From NCBI GenBank assembly GCA_019753175.1, contig JAIELK010000010.1, positions 1 to 64,000 on the forward strand: a stretch of DNA of 64,000 nt, written 5' to 3'. The notes below the pieces were generated by a model. It did no database searches and was not told where the DNA came from. It saw only the letters and a program-made list of their open reading frames with translations. Shown here in pieces: positions 1 through 7,571 of the stretch; positions within the stretch are counted from its first letter, which is position 1; every line of letters starts with the position of its first letter. Both the position numbers and the translations under genes were made by a program. Origin of the DNA: Hyphomonadaceae bacterium (GTDB lineage Bacteria; Pseudomonadota; Alphaproteobacteria; Caulobacterales; Aquidulcibacteraceae).

Positions 1-384
1 CATTTCCATACCTGGGGAGCCCACGGGCATGCCGGCGACGGCAAGGCCTCGCACGCCGGCCGGCCGTTCCTCGATCAAGCGCGAAATTTCACGCGCCGGC
101 ACGTGTCCCTCAATCACGAAGCCATCGACACTGGCTGTGTGGCACGACGCCAAATCTTCCGGCACGCCAAGCCGGCGCTTCAACGCCACCATGTCAACTT
201 CGTTCATGAGGGAAGTACGAAATTGACCGGTTGCTGCCATCCGTTCGGTCCAAACTTCACAACAGCCGCACCCCGCGTCTCGCCACACTTCAAGATCCTG
301 CGCCTGCGCCTGGCCGGCGCAACCGGCCACGCCGACGAAGCTGGCCAAAAATGAGGAGCCAATAAGAAATCGCCGACGATTCAT
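1..384 (-). CDS. DUF411 family metal-associated exported protein (partial, C-terminus outside window)
   Basis: Reading leftwards from an ATG at 384 the product starts MNRRRFLIGSSFLASFVGVA, a twin-arginine-like or lipoprotein-type leader. It is followed by a CGCC motif (LEVWRDAGCGCCEVW) and a conserved core ending SCHTASVDGFVIEGHVPA, which is the DUF411 family signature. DUF411 proteins accompany copper and silver resistance genes; their biochemical role is not settled. The frame is open to the window edge, ending in a GMPVGSPGMEM stretch typical of the family, so the C-terminus is missing here. The gene lies 20 bp downstream of the methyltransferase on the same strand and is probably co-transcribed with it. 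Confidence 0.85.
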   Translation of the reverse strand, partial: MNRRRFLIGSSFLASFVGVAGCAGQAQAQDLEVWRDAGCGCCEVWTERMAATGQFRTSLMNEVDMVALKRRLGVPEDLASCHTASVDGFVIEGHVPAREISRLIEERPAGVRGLAVAGMPVGSPGMEM

Positions 385-404
385 CAGTGCGGTCCTCTCG
401 CAAA

Positions 405-1115
405 TTAGCGCCGGTGCGCCAGCGTGATCAAAGTCCATCCGAAGCCGTGGCGGGCGAGAGTCCGCTCCACCGTTTTGCCGGCGACGGCGCGAATGAGGCG
501 CTTAACCTTGCGTCCCGCGAGCAATCGCATGGGCCCTTTGCTGGCCATCGGTGTGATGGTGTCGAGTTGTTGGATCTCGAAATACGGATCGAGCAGCGTT
601 TTCAGTTCGTTACGGTCAAACCAGCGGCGCAACTGTCCAGGCTGTTGTTCGTTCACAGTGTTGTGACGCTCCAGAACCGGACGGTTCTGCGTGGCCAGGA
701 TCAGCGCGCCGCCTGGGCGCAGGATGCCGCTTAGCTTGGCGATGAAAGCGTCGTGATCGGCGACGTGCGACAACACTTCGAGACTAATGGCAAGATCGAA
801 GGAGGCTGGCGCAAAACCGAGCGTTATAAAATCGCCGGCGATGAAGCGAACATCAGGGACACGCTGACTGACGCGCGCCAGGACGTTTTCCGACAGATCG
901 GTGGCGGTGACGCGGCCAAAGGGCTTCAGCGAGGGACACAGCCATCCCGCACCGCACCCAACCTCGATGATGTCGAGATCGGTTCGCTTGAGACCGGCGA
1001 TCCAGCGCAAGGTGACCTCGCGCTGATCGAGTGAAATCTCGCTCAGCTTGTGCTCGCGATTGGAGGCGTTCCAGGCGTCCCAGAAATCGCGTTGCAGTCC
1101 AATCGGCTGGTCCAA
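405..1115 (-). CDS. class I SAM-dependent methyltransferase
   Basis: The product (236 aa) has a Rossmann-type methyltransferase core: motif I IIEVGCGAGWLCPSL, the acidic motif II region VTATDLSENVL, a motif IV-like region FDLAISLEVLSHV and the post-motif segment LRPGGALILATQNRP. It resembles ubiquinone-type or small-molecule methyltransferases; the substrate is unknown. The frame stays open much further upstream, over the sigma-factor operon, but I place the start at a TTG (1115) because AGGGAGAG sits about 7 nt before it and the conserved protein begins there (DQPIGLQRDFWDAWNASN). A promoter-like motif lies 44 nt upstream on the same strand. DUF411 follows 20 bp downstream. Confidence 0.75.
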   Translation of the reverse strand: MDQPIGLQRDFWDAWNASNREHKLSEISLDQREVTLRWIAGLKRTDLDIIEVGCGAGWLCPSLKPFGRVTATDLSENVLARVSQRVPDVRFIAGDFITLGFAPASFDLAISLEVLSHVADHDAFIAKLSGILRPGGALILATQNRPVLERHNTVNEQQPGQLRRWFDRNELKTLLDPYFEIQQLDTITPMASKGPMRLLAGRKVKRLIRAVAGKTVERTLARHGFGWTLITLAHRR

Positions 1116-1158
1116 TGCCGCTCTCCCTGCGAGACCCGATGCGCCCCTTCTCCAATGC

Positions 1159-1185
1159 TTACGCAGCACTGCGCGAAACCCCTCA
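1159..1185 (-). promoter_or_regulatory. putative ECF-sigma promoter for the methyltransferase-DUF411 operon
   Basis: On the minus strand the site reads TGAGGGGT, 14 nt, CGTAA. It matches the motif in front of copA, cusF and the sigma operon, including the exact 14-nt spacer, with one mismatch in the -35 box. It is divergent from, and only about 12 bp from, the plus-strand copy at 1197-1223. It lies 44 nt before the TTG start at 1115. Confidence 0.6.
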
Positions 1186-1196
1186 CGCCGGTGCCT

Positions 1197-1223
1197 TGAG
1201 GGATTTGGGGAGAGTGTGCGTAT
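1197..1223 (+). promoter_or_regulatory. putative ECF-sigma autoregulatory promoter of the cnrYXH-like operon
   Basis: The sequence is TGAGGGAT, 14 nt, CGTAT, the same boxes and spacer found upstream of copA (5713) and cusF (9793). Transcription would start near 1230, which makes the ATG at 1229 unlikely as a start and supports the ATG at 1250. Control of a sigma operon by its own product is common for ECF systems; this is inferred from the shared motif only. Confidence 0.65.
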
Positions 1224-1249
1224 TGTTGATGGAACAAGAGTTGGAAACC

Positions 1250-1531
1250 ATGAACGCCAATCTTGAACGATTGCTTTCAGCGCTTCGCGAGCGTCCCCTC
1301 GATCGGGGACTGGACCAGTTGGAGCCCCGGGTTTGGGAGCGCATCGAAGCCGCAGGCATCGTTGTCGGGCCATCCCGCGCCTGGCGTTGGCAGGCGGGCC
1401 TTGCGGCGGCGATGCTGACGTTTGGGGCCTTTGCCGGCGGCGCCGCCACCGCCCGCACCGAGAGCGATTTCTCGCCCTTTGCGGTGCATGCGGCGTACGC
1501 GCCTTCAACCCTGCTCGGGGATGATCGTTGA
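1250..1531 (+). CDS. CnrY-like membrane anti-sigma factor
   Basis: A small protein of 93 aa with a soluble, charged N-terminal half (NLERLLSALRERPLDRGLD), one central hydrophobic segment (roughly WQAGLAAAMLTFGAFAGGAA, residues 48-67) and a short periplasmic tail. Length, single-helix topology and position match CnrY, the anti-sigma factor of the cnrYXH nickel/cobalt operon; sequence similarity alone would be weak. The in-frame ATG at 1229 is rejected because it coincides with the predicted transcription start; the ATG at 1250 has GGAA just upstream. The stop overlaps the TTG start of the next gene, which indicates translational coupling. Expected role: sequester the sigma factor at the membrane until the sensor responds. 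Confidence 0.65.
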   Translation: MNANLERLLSALRERPLDRGLDQLEPRVWERIEAAGIVVGPSRAWRWQAGLAAAMLTFGAFAGGAATARTESDFSPFAVHAAYAPSTLLGDDR

Positions 1532-1959
1532 GGTTTCGGAGCATTCTGCTCACAGCCTTGGTGGCGTTGGTTGCGGGCTTTGGCGGCGTCTGGCTAGGCA
1601 TGAAGGCGCTGGCGCCCGCGCCCGCCCTGTCCATGCACGATATCGTGCACCATCGGCTTGATCTGAGCGGCGAGCAGCTCGCCAGAATCGAGACGCTGGA
1701 AGCGGCGTTCGCCGCCCGCAAGCACGCGCTGGAACTTGAAATGCGCTCCGCCAACGCCGAACTGGCGGCGGCCATCCGCGAGGAGCATGAGAACGGCCCA
1801 AGGGTTGCGGCCGCCGTCGAGCGATTTCACGACGCCATGGGGCGGCTGCAGACCGAAACCATGACCCATATGTTTGCGATGCGCGAGGTCTTGAATAATG
1901 AGCAGAAGGCGATCTTCGACGATACCGTCGTCGAGACGTTGACCGCCGAGCCGCAATGA
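1528..1959 (+). CDS. CnrX-like periplasmic metal sensor (heavy-metal resistance / Spy-like family)
   Basis: The 143-aa product has an N-terminal membrane anchor (residues 5-28) and a helical periplasmic domain. All five ligands known for CnrX can be placed with the same spacing: H37 and H41 (MHDIVHH), E58, then H114 and M118 (THMFAMREVL). CnrX uses H42, H46, E63, H119 and M123. Here the metal signal is presumably passed to the anti-sigma factor encoded just upstream. The start is a TTG inside the previous stop codon (TTGA), preceded by GGGGATGA; the stop overlaps the ATG of the sigma gene (ATGA). Which metal it senses cannot be read from sequence; the surrounding genes argue for copper. Confidence 0.8.
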   Translation: MRFRSILLTALVALVAGFGGVWLGMKALAPAPALSMHDIVHHRLDLSGEQLARIETLEAAFAARKHALELEMRSANAELAAAIREEHENGPRVAAAVERFHDAMGRLQTETMTHMFAMREVLNNEQKAIFDDTVVETLTAEPQ

Positions 1960-2516
1960 GCGCCCCCTCGCCCGAAAGCGATGACGCATCGCTCGTGGCG
2001 GCGACGTTGGCGGGCGAGGAGAATGCCTTTTCCTTGCTGGTGCGCCGCCATAAAGAAAAGGTCTATCGCTTCGTGCGCTCCTACGTCGCCGATGCGGACG
2101 AAGCCTACGATCTCGCGCAAGAGGCGTTCGCCGCCGCGTGGAGCGCGTTGGCTCGCTACGACGCCGACCGTCCGTTTCCGGCCTGGATCAAGCGGATCGC
2201 CCTCAACAAATGTCGCGATTGGGCGCGCCGGCGCGCTGTCCGGCGTTTCTTCTTTGGCGCCGAGAGCATTGAGACGTCGCCAGACTTGCCGGCAACCATT
2301 GATCCAGACGATGAGGCCTTGCAACGAAACTTAAGTCGGCTCGATCAAGCCATTGCTGCATTGCCGGCCGGCCTCAAAGAGCCGCTGCTGCTGACCGCGA
2401 TTGACGGCATGAGCCATCACGATGCGGCGCGGGTGCTTCATTTGACGCCGAAGGCCGTCGAGACGCGCGTCTACCGCGCCAAGCTCGCGCTGTCACGCGC
2501 GCTCCGCGATGAATAG
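1956..2516 (+). CDS. ECF-type RNA polymerase sigma factor, CnrH-like
   Basis: The product (186 aa) contains sigma region 2 (ENAFSLLVRRHKEKVYRFVR, then DEAYDLAQEAFAAAW and FPAWIKRIALNKCRDWARR) and region 4 (LSRLDQAIAALPAGLKEPLL, DAARVLHLTPKAVETRVYRAK). Regions 1 and 3 are absent, as in ECF sigma factors. It is the last gene of an overlapping anti-sigma/sensor/sigma trio, the cnrY-cnrX-cnrH order. The likely targets are the promoters with the AGGGAT-N14-CGTA motif found five times in this island, including one in front of this operon. The 3' end overlaps the following AraC-type gene by 8 nt. Confidence 0.85.
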   Translation: MSAPSPESDDASLVAATLAGEENAFSLLVRRHKEKVYRFVRSYVADADEAYDLAQEAFAAAWSALARYDADRPFPAWIKRIALNKCRDWARRRAVRRFFFGAESIETSPDLPATIDPDDEALQRNLSRLDQAIAALPAGLKEPLLLTAIDGMSHHDAARVLHLTPKAVETRVYRAKLALSRALRDE

Positions 2517-3248
2517 CGCCGCCAAGTGGCGAGGCGCGGCCCGCATCGGACCGGCCTGGGCCGTCTTCCTGGGAGCAGCGGGCGACAATCAGCTGCACCG
2601 CCACCACGCCATTCAGGCGTTCGCCGGCCCTGGCGCGCTCATTGCGGACGCGAGCGGCGCATCTGGCGGCCCTGGATTTGTGGCGCCAGCTAATGTCTCC
2701 CATCGCGCAATAGCGGCGTATCCCAGCAGCTTTCTTTATATCGATCCCGACTGCGCATCAGGACGGCGGATCGCTGCCGCGATCAGGCATCGGATCACCG
2801 CGCTTTCCCCGCGCCAAGCATCGGATCTCGCCGCCATCGTCGAGAGTTCAATCACAGATGCAGACGCCGACCCGGCCGAGCGTCTGGCGATCATGTTGGG
2901 CGCAGCAGAGATCGCGCCAGCCCGCGACGCCCGCATTAGTGCGGCGCTCGCCGCCTTTCACGAGAGCGACGCTCCCCTTGAAGCGCGCGCACTCGCTCGC
3001 GCGCTCAAGCTCTCGCAATCGCGCGTAGCGCATCTCTTTCGCGATGAAGTCGGCGTCCCGATGCGTTCCTTCTTGCTTTGGTCAAAGCTCCGGCGCGCCT
3101 TTACCGGCATCGCGCAGGGGCTGTCGCTCACCGAGGCCGCACACCATGGCGGTTCGCCGATTCGGCGCACTTCTCGCGCACCTGCGCGCGCATCTTTGGC
3201 GCAAGCCCGTTCACCATCGCGAGCGCGGTGAAATTCGACGAAGCGTAG
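2509..3248 (+). pseudogene. AraC-family transcriptional regulator, frameshifted near its C-terminus
   Basis: The N-terminal part has a cupin-like sensor segment (HRHHAIQAF) and the C-terminal half an AraC double HTH (EARALARALKLSQSRVAHLF, VGVPMRSFLLWSKLRRAF). The frame breaks after TEAAHHGG at about 3155. One base further on, the expected continuation is present in another frame (FADSAHFSRTCARIFGASPF) and ends at a TAG at 3246-3248. Restoring one nucleotide gives a normal full-length protein of about 246 aa. Uncorrected, the product ends at 3231 with an unrelated tail. The gene follows the sigma factor with an 8-nt overlap. It is either a recent pseudogene or a sequencing error. Confidence 0.75.
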
Positions 3249-3305
3249 CTGTTTCGTTCAAGCATTTAACGTCCGGGCCGGCCAATTTGGCGCGAGGAGA
3301 CCTCA

Positions 3306-4113
3306 ATGCGCCTTGCCGTCTATCATCTGGCCTATCCCCTCATCATGGGAACCGTATTCATTGGCGCCGTAACGCTAGCAGCCTCGCCGAGCGCCGCGGG
3401 GGCGCTGCCGATCCTGACGCTTGCGGGCGTGCTCGCAGTTGGAGGACTGGAGGGGCTGTCGCCCTATCAGCAGGGCTGGACCAAGAACCACGGCGATCTC
3501 TTGGCCGACATCCAATACAATCTTATGGGCGCGGTCCTTGTTCAGAGCGGCGCTGTCGTTCGGACTTTGGCCCAGCACATGGCCGCTCTGGGCAAGCGTG
3601 CTCGGGGTCGGCGTCATCATCGATTTCGGACTCTATTGGATGCACCGCTGGAGCCATCGTTCGCCGCTTCTGTGGCGCTTCCATCAGCCACATCACAGTC
3701 CCGGGCGGCTTTATTGGCTGAACGGCGAGCGTCGTCACCTGGTGAGCGCCCTCATTCTGGCGACGCCTGGCCTCCTTGCCGCGGCGTTGCTTGGCGCGCC
3801 GCAGGCAGCGCTTGCCGGATGGTTTGCGATCCTGCCGGTGCATCTGGCCTTCCAGCACGCCAACGTCGATTATACACTGGGACCGTTGCGCCGCCTGCTG
3901 GGCGTCGCCGAGATGCATCGTTGGCACCACAAGCGCGACTACGAGGACGCGCAGGTGAATTTCGGCGAGGTCTTGCTTGTGTGGGATTGGCTGTTTGGCA
4001 GCCTTCACGACGCCCAAGGGAAAATCGAAAGCGGGGATTTGGGCTTGAGCGATGCGACTTATCCGAAGGGATATTTCGCCCAGCACGCGGCCCCGTTCGA
4101 CCCGCGGCGCTGA
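3306..4113 (+). pseudogene. sterol desaturase / fatty acid hydroxylase family protein, frameshifted
   Basis: The first segment (3306 to about 3583) encodes a membrane N-terminus (VYHLAYPLIMGTVFIGAVTL) and GLSPYQQGWTKNHGDLLADI. The second, in the next frame (to 4113), carries the His motifs of the integral-membrane di-iron hydroxylases: HRWSH, FHQPHH, HLAFQHANVDY and MHRWHHKRDYEDAQVNFGE. The two join around HMAAL / WASVLGVGVIIDFGLYWM near 3580-3590 with a net shift of one base (one extra base or two lost). Intact, it would be a protein of about 270 aa acting on a lipid or sterol in the membrane. As written it is broken, like both of its neighbours. Confidence 0.75.
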
Positions 4114-4186
4114 GCATGGTCGCTCTACCTTCAAGTTTCTGCGCGCACTCGACCATAACCGCGCTCGATTTCCATGGTCACGACCA

Positions 4187-4847
4187 ATGAACAACTCCGT
4201 CTATGTTCCCGCCCTCGGCCGCCGCGAGTGGACCGGTATGTATGATTGGGTCATTGCGGCAATGACGCGCGAGCGGGTCTGGCGATCGCTCGTCCTTGAG
4301 GCGCTGTATCCGCGCAAATGGCGAGACCATCGCCGATCTCGGCGCAGGCACGGGCTCTCTCGGCATCATGATCAAGAAACGTGCGTCCGGCGCGCGCCTC
4401 GTGGCGGTCGATCCTGACCCCGAAGTGAGGCTCATCGGCGAACGAAAGGCTCGTGCGGCGGGAGTCGAGATCGAGTACGTAACCGCCGTAGGAGATACGC
4501 CCCTCCCGTCTGTCGAGGCGGCTAGCGCCGATGCGGTGACATGCTCGCTTGTGCTCCATCAATGTCCGCTTGAAGCAAAGCAGGCGATACTGGAAAACGC
4601 GTTTCGGCTGCTCAAACCCGGCGGGCGGCTCGTGCTTGCGGATTACGGCGAACAGCCGACGCCATTGATGCGACTGGCGTTCCTACTGGTTCAAATTACC
4701 GATGGCTTTGAGCCGACCGAGCACAATCGCCGCGGCGCGATCCCTCGGCTATTGCAGGCCTGCGGCTTCAGACGCACCGAGATCGTGGCGCGTGTGCCGA
4801 CCTCGACGGGTCTGATATCGATTTGGCGAGCCACAAAGGAGGTCTAA
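4187..4847 (+). pseudogene. class I SAM-dependent methyltransferase, frameshifted
   Basis: An N-terminal stretch beginning at ATG 4187 (MNNSVYVPALGRREWTGMYD, then ERVWRSLVLEALYP) is typical of this family. The core continues in another frame from about 4315: ETIADLGAGTGSLGIMI (SAM-binding motif I), LVAVDPDPEVR, ADAVTCSLVLHQCP and FRLLKPGGRLVLADYGEQP. The switch lies near 4310-4320, with a net shift of one base over the gene. A shorter protein could start in the second frame at 4296, but it would lack the normal N-terminus. The substrate is unknown. This is the third frameshift in a row within 2.4 kb. Confidence 0.7.
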
Positions 4848-5142
4848 GCAAACCGCCGTCCGTCTCAGACGATGTGGATGAGCGCACGATGACATCCGGT
4901 AGCCCGTCCGGCAGTTGGCGTGCCCGCGACAAGGCCTCTCGCGCGCACGTACAGCCTCCCTCCACTCGGCGACACGACCGGAATTCTTGGGGGCGCTCTC
5001 GCTGAAATGTTCGTCACCGTGCTGAATTCGGCGCAAACGCGGCGGCGCGCTTGTTCCCCCCGTGTCTCAACCGTGAGCACGCAGCGATCTTATAGGCAAT
5101 GGCGAACCGCGTGGGCGGCGGCAACCGCAATTTCGTTCGGGT
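4848..5142. other. intergenic stretch without a recognisable gene
   Basis: About 295 bp lie between the plus-strand methyltransferase remnant and the minus-strand NTF2-like gene. Short open frames exist on both strands (for example to 5162 on the plus strand), but none shows a family motif, a good ribosome binding site or a coherent composition. It may be decayed coding sequence, given the broken genes upstream. Confidence 0.4.
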
Positions 5143-5619
5143 TTAATTTGCTGGGGGCCTAGGAGCACGTGCAGACGAGTGATAAACAACGATGCGCCAC
5201 TCACCGCCGCGGCGCTGCAACACGCTGGTCGCGGCCCCGCGTCGCGAAATCGGCGCGCGCGCGACCGCTTCAGGGAACGTGATCTCGTAGGTGTAAACCT
5301 CGCTGGCGTAAGCGAGATCGCCGGCCACTTCGACATCGGTCTCAAGGCCATCAAAATCGAAACTGGCGATTTCGTGCAATTCTGGCCCCAAATGGTGGGC
5401 AAGATAGGTGGCGAAATCGCCTTCGACGCCGCCTTGTTCGAAGACCTGCGAGTCTGGCCAGAAATAGCGCGAGGCCGCCTCGCCGTCGCGGGCCTCGACC
5501 GCCTGCCGGTAACCTGAGAGGACCGCTTCCACAGCCGCCTCGTCAGCGCTGGGCTGGGCTGCCGCCGCGCCCGCCATGGCCCAAGCTGCGATTAAGACGA
5601 CGACCAATTTCTTCAACAT
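5143..5619 (-). CDS. exported SnoaL/NTF2-like protein (DUF4440-type)
   Basis: After a Sec-type signal peptide (MLKKLVVVLIAAWAMAGAAA) comes an NTF2-like fold: SADEAAVEAVLSGYRQAVEA, then RDGEAASRYFWPDSQVFEQG, and a C-terminal strand pair VLQRRGGEWRIVVYHSSARA. The typical product of this family is a small cone-shaped domain with a hydrophobic pocket; no catalytic residue can be assigned. I chose the ATG at 5619 because AAGGGGCAGG precedes it and the signal peptide starts there; the upstream ATG at 5643 has no Shine-Dalgarno sequence. It is divergent from copA. A weak match to the ECF motif precedes it. Confidence 0.75.
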   Translation of the reverse strand: MLKKLVVVLIAAWAMAGAAAAQPSADEAAVEAVLSGYRQAVEARDGEAASRYFWPDSQVFEQGGVEGDFATYLAHHLGPELHEIASFDFDGLETDVEVAGDLAYASEVYTYEITFPEAVARAPISRRGAATSVLQRRGGEWRIVVYHSSARAPRPPAN

Positions 5620-5712
5620 CCGCGCCTGCCCCTTTGCACTCATGTGTCTATTGCGTTTACGCGCCGGTTGCTGATTTCCCGCATCCTGGCGCCAATCTTG
5701 GGCGTACGCCTT

Positions 5713-5739
5713 TGAGGGATCGGGCGGGAGCGCGCGTAT
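5713..5739 (+). promoter_or_regulatory. putative ECF-sigma promoter of the copA operon
   Basis: TGAGGGAT, 14 nt, CGTAT: identical boxes and spacer to the copies at 1197 and 9793. The predicted leader to the copA GTG start at 5781 is about 35 nt. No other good promoter is evident in the 160 bp between the divergent genes. Confidence 0.65.
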
Positions 5740-5780
5740 CCTAAGATACTGTCGGGTTATTCTCAGACTGGAGCAAACGC

Positions 5781-7571
5781 GTGCGCAAGGCCATCGACCG
5801 TCGATCGCTACTGAAGGCTGCGGGCGCAGGAGCCGGCTGGCTCGCGCTTGAGAGCATGCTGCCCGCTTGGGCGCAGACGGGTTCGCCCGGTATTGCGCCC
5901 GCCATGACGACCTTGGCGGGTCCCGATGTGGCCCTGAGCATTGGCCATTCGCCCTTCACGGTGGGCGGGAGAACGGGCCACGCGGTGACGATCAACGGCA
6001 CGCTACCGGCGCCGCTGTTGCGCTTGCGAGAAGGTCAGAACGTGCGTCTCGCGGTCACCAACACGCTAGAGGAAGACACCTCGATCCATTGGCATGGAAT
6101 CCTGCTTCCCTTCCAGATGGATGGCGTGCCAGGCGTCAGTTTTCCTGGCATCCGTCCTCGCGAGACCTTCGTCTATGAATTCCCTATCATTCAGGCAGGC
6201 ACGTTTTGGTACCACAGCCATTCGGGCCTGCAGGAAGCGTTAGGCCATTACGGGCCTCTCATCATCGATCCGGCCTCGCGTGATCCGGTCGAGTACGACC
6301 GCGAGCACGTGCTCGTGCTGTCGGACTGGAGTTTCACCCATCCGCACCAAATTCTGGCGCGTCTCAAGCAAAGCCCCGGCTATTTCAATTATCAACGCAC
6401 GACGGTGGCGGGCCTTCTTTCAGGCGAAGACCGCATGAGCGCCGCCGACCGGCGCATGTGGGCGGAAATGCGCATGGACCCGCGCGACATTTCCGACGTG
6501 ACCGGTTCAACCTACACCTATTTGATCAATGGCCACGGACCGGCCGAAAACTGGACGGGTTTGTTCCGCCCCGGCGAGCGCGTGCGGCTGCGCATCATCA
6601 ACGCCTCGGCCATGTCGATCTTCAACGTGCGCATTCCAGGACTGGCCATGACTGTCGTCCAAGCCGACGGCGAGAATGTGCGCCCGGTTGAAGTGGACGA
6701 GTTCCAGATCTCCGTTGCTGAAACCTACGACGTCCTCGTCACACCACGCGAGGACCGCGCGTATACGATCGTGTCAGAATCGATCGATCGCTCAGGTATG
6801 GGGCGCGCCACGTTAGCGCCGCGGCTTGGCATGAGCGCGGAGGTCCCGCCATTGCGCGAAGTCCCCAATCTCACCATGCGCGACATGGGCATGGACATGG
6901 GCGGCATGGCGGGGATGAACCATGACATGTCAGGTATGGACCATTCCGGCATGGACATGAGTGGTATGCCAATGAGCGCAATGGATCATGCGGCGAGCGG
7001 GCACGGCGCCATGAATATGCGCGATCCCGAAAACGCCCCCCCTGACATGGCGGTCGGCGTCGGCGTCCAGACCGTTTCGCCGATGCCCGCGAACCGCATG
7101 GGCGAGCGTCCGCTTGGGCTCGAGAACGTCGATCACCGCGTGCTTGTCTATTCTGATCTCATCGCGCTCGCGCCCAACCGCGATCAGCGACCCCCGACGC
7201 GTACAATGGAAATCCATCTCACCGGCAACATGGAGCGCTTCATGTGGGGCTTCGATGGCCGACGGTTTAGCGAATTGGTCGAGCCGATACGCTTCGAACG
7301 CAATGAGCGCGTGCGCGTCACGCTCGTCAACGACACCATGATGTCGCATCCCATTCATTTGCACGGCCACTTCTTCGAATTGGTCAACGGCCACGACGGG
7401 CATCAGCCATTGAAGCACACAGTCAATGTGGCGCCCGGCAGCAAAGTGACATTCGATCTCACCGCCGACAACCCGGGCGATTGGGCATTCCATTGCCACC
7501 TGCTGCTGCACATGCATGCTGGCATGTTCAATGTGGTGACCATCCGTCCGCTCGACGGAGATGTGTCGTGA
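5781..7571 (+). CDS. copA: multicopper oxidase CopA, copper resistance
   Basis: A 596-aa periplasmic multicopper oxidase. It has a Tat signal (DRRSLLKAAGAGAG), then three cupredoxin domains. Copper-site motifs are complete: HWHG (103-106), WYHSHSG (144-149), HPIHLHGHF (523-531) and HCHLLLHMHAGM (571-582). The PcoA/CopA family oxidises Cu(I) to less toxic Cu(II). A Met/His-rich insert (about residues 366-412, repeats such as MGMDMGGMAGMNHDM) fits Cu(I) binding. The start is a GTG; CTGGAG lies about 9 nt upstream. The stop overlaps the copB GTG start (GTGA). It is the first gene of a copper operon behind an ECF-type promoter motif. Confidence 0.95.
   Translation: MRKAIDRRSLLKAAGAGAGWLALESMLPAWAQTGSPGIAPAMTTLAGPDVALSIGHSPFTVGGRTGHAVTINGTLPAPLLRLREGQNVRLAVTNTLEEDTSIHWHGILLPFQMDGVPGVSFPGIRPRETFVYEFPIIQAGTFWYHSHSGLQEALGHYGPLIIDPASRDPVEYDREHVLVLSDWSFTHPHQILARLKQSPGYFNYQRTTVAGLLSGEDRMSAADRRMWAEMRMDPRDISDVTGSTYTYLINGHGPAENWTGLFRPGERVRLRIINASAMSIFNVRIPGLAMTVVQADGENVRPVEVDEFQISVAETYDVLVTPREDRAYTIVSESIDRSGMGRATLAPRLGMSAEVPPLREVPNLTMRDMGMDMGGMAGMNHDMSGMDHSGMDMSGMPMSAMDHAASGHGAMNMRDPENAPPDMAVGVGVQTVSPMPANRMGERPLGLENVDHRVLVYSDLIALAPNRDQRPPTRTMEIHLTGNMERFMWGFDGRRFSELVEPIRFERNERVRVTLVNDTMMSHPIHLHGHFFELVNGHDGHQPLKHTVNVAPGSKVTFDLTADNPGDWAFHCHLLLHMHAGMFNVVTIRPLDGDVS

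Noticed and set aside
4920-5162. 80-codon open frame between the broken methyltransferase and the NTF2-like gene
   Set aside because: No ribosome binding site, motif or coherent composition; left as intergenic.
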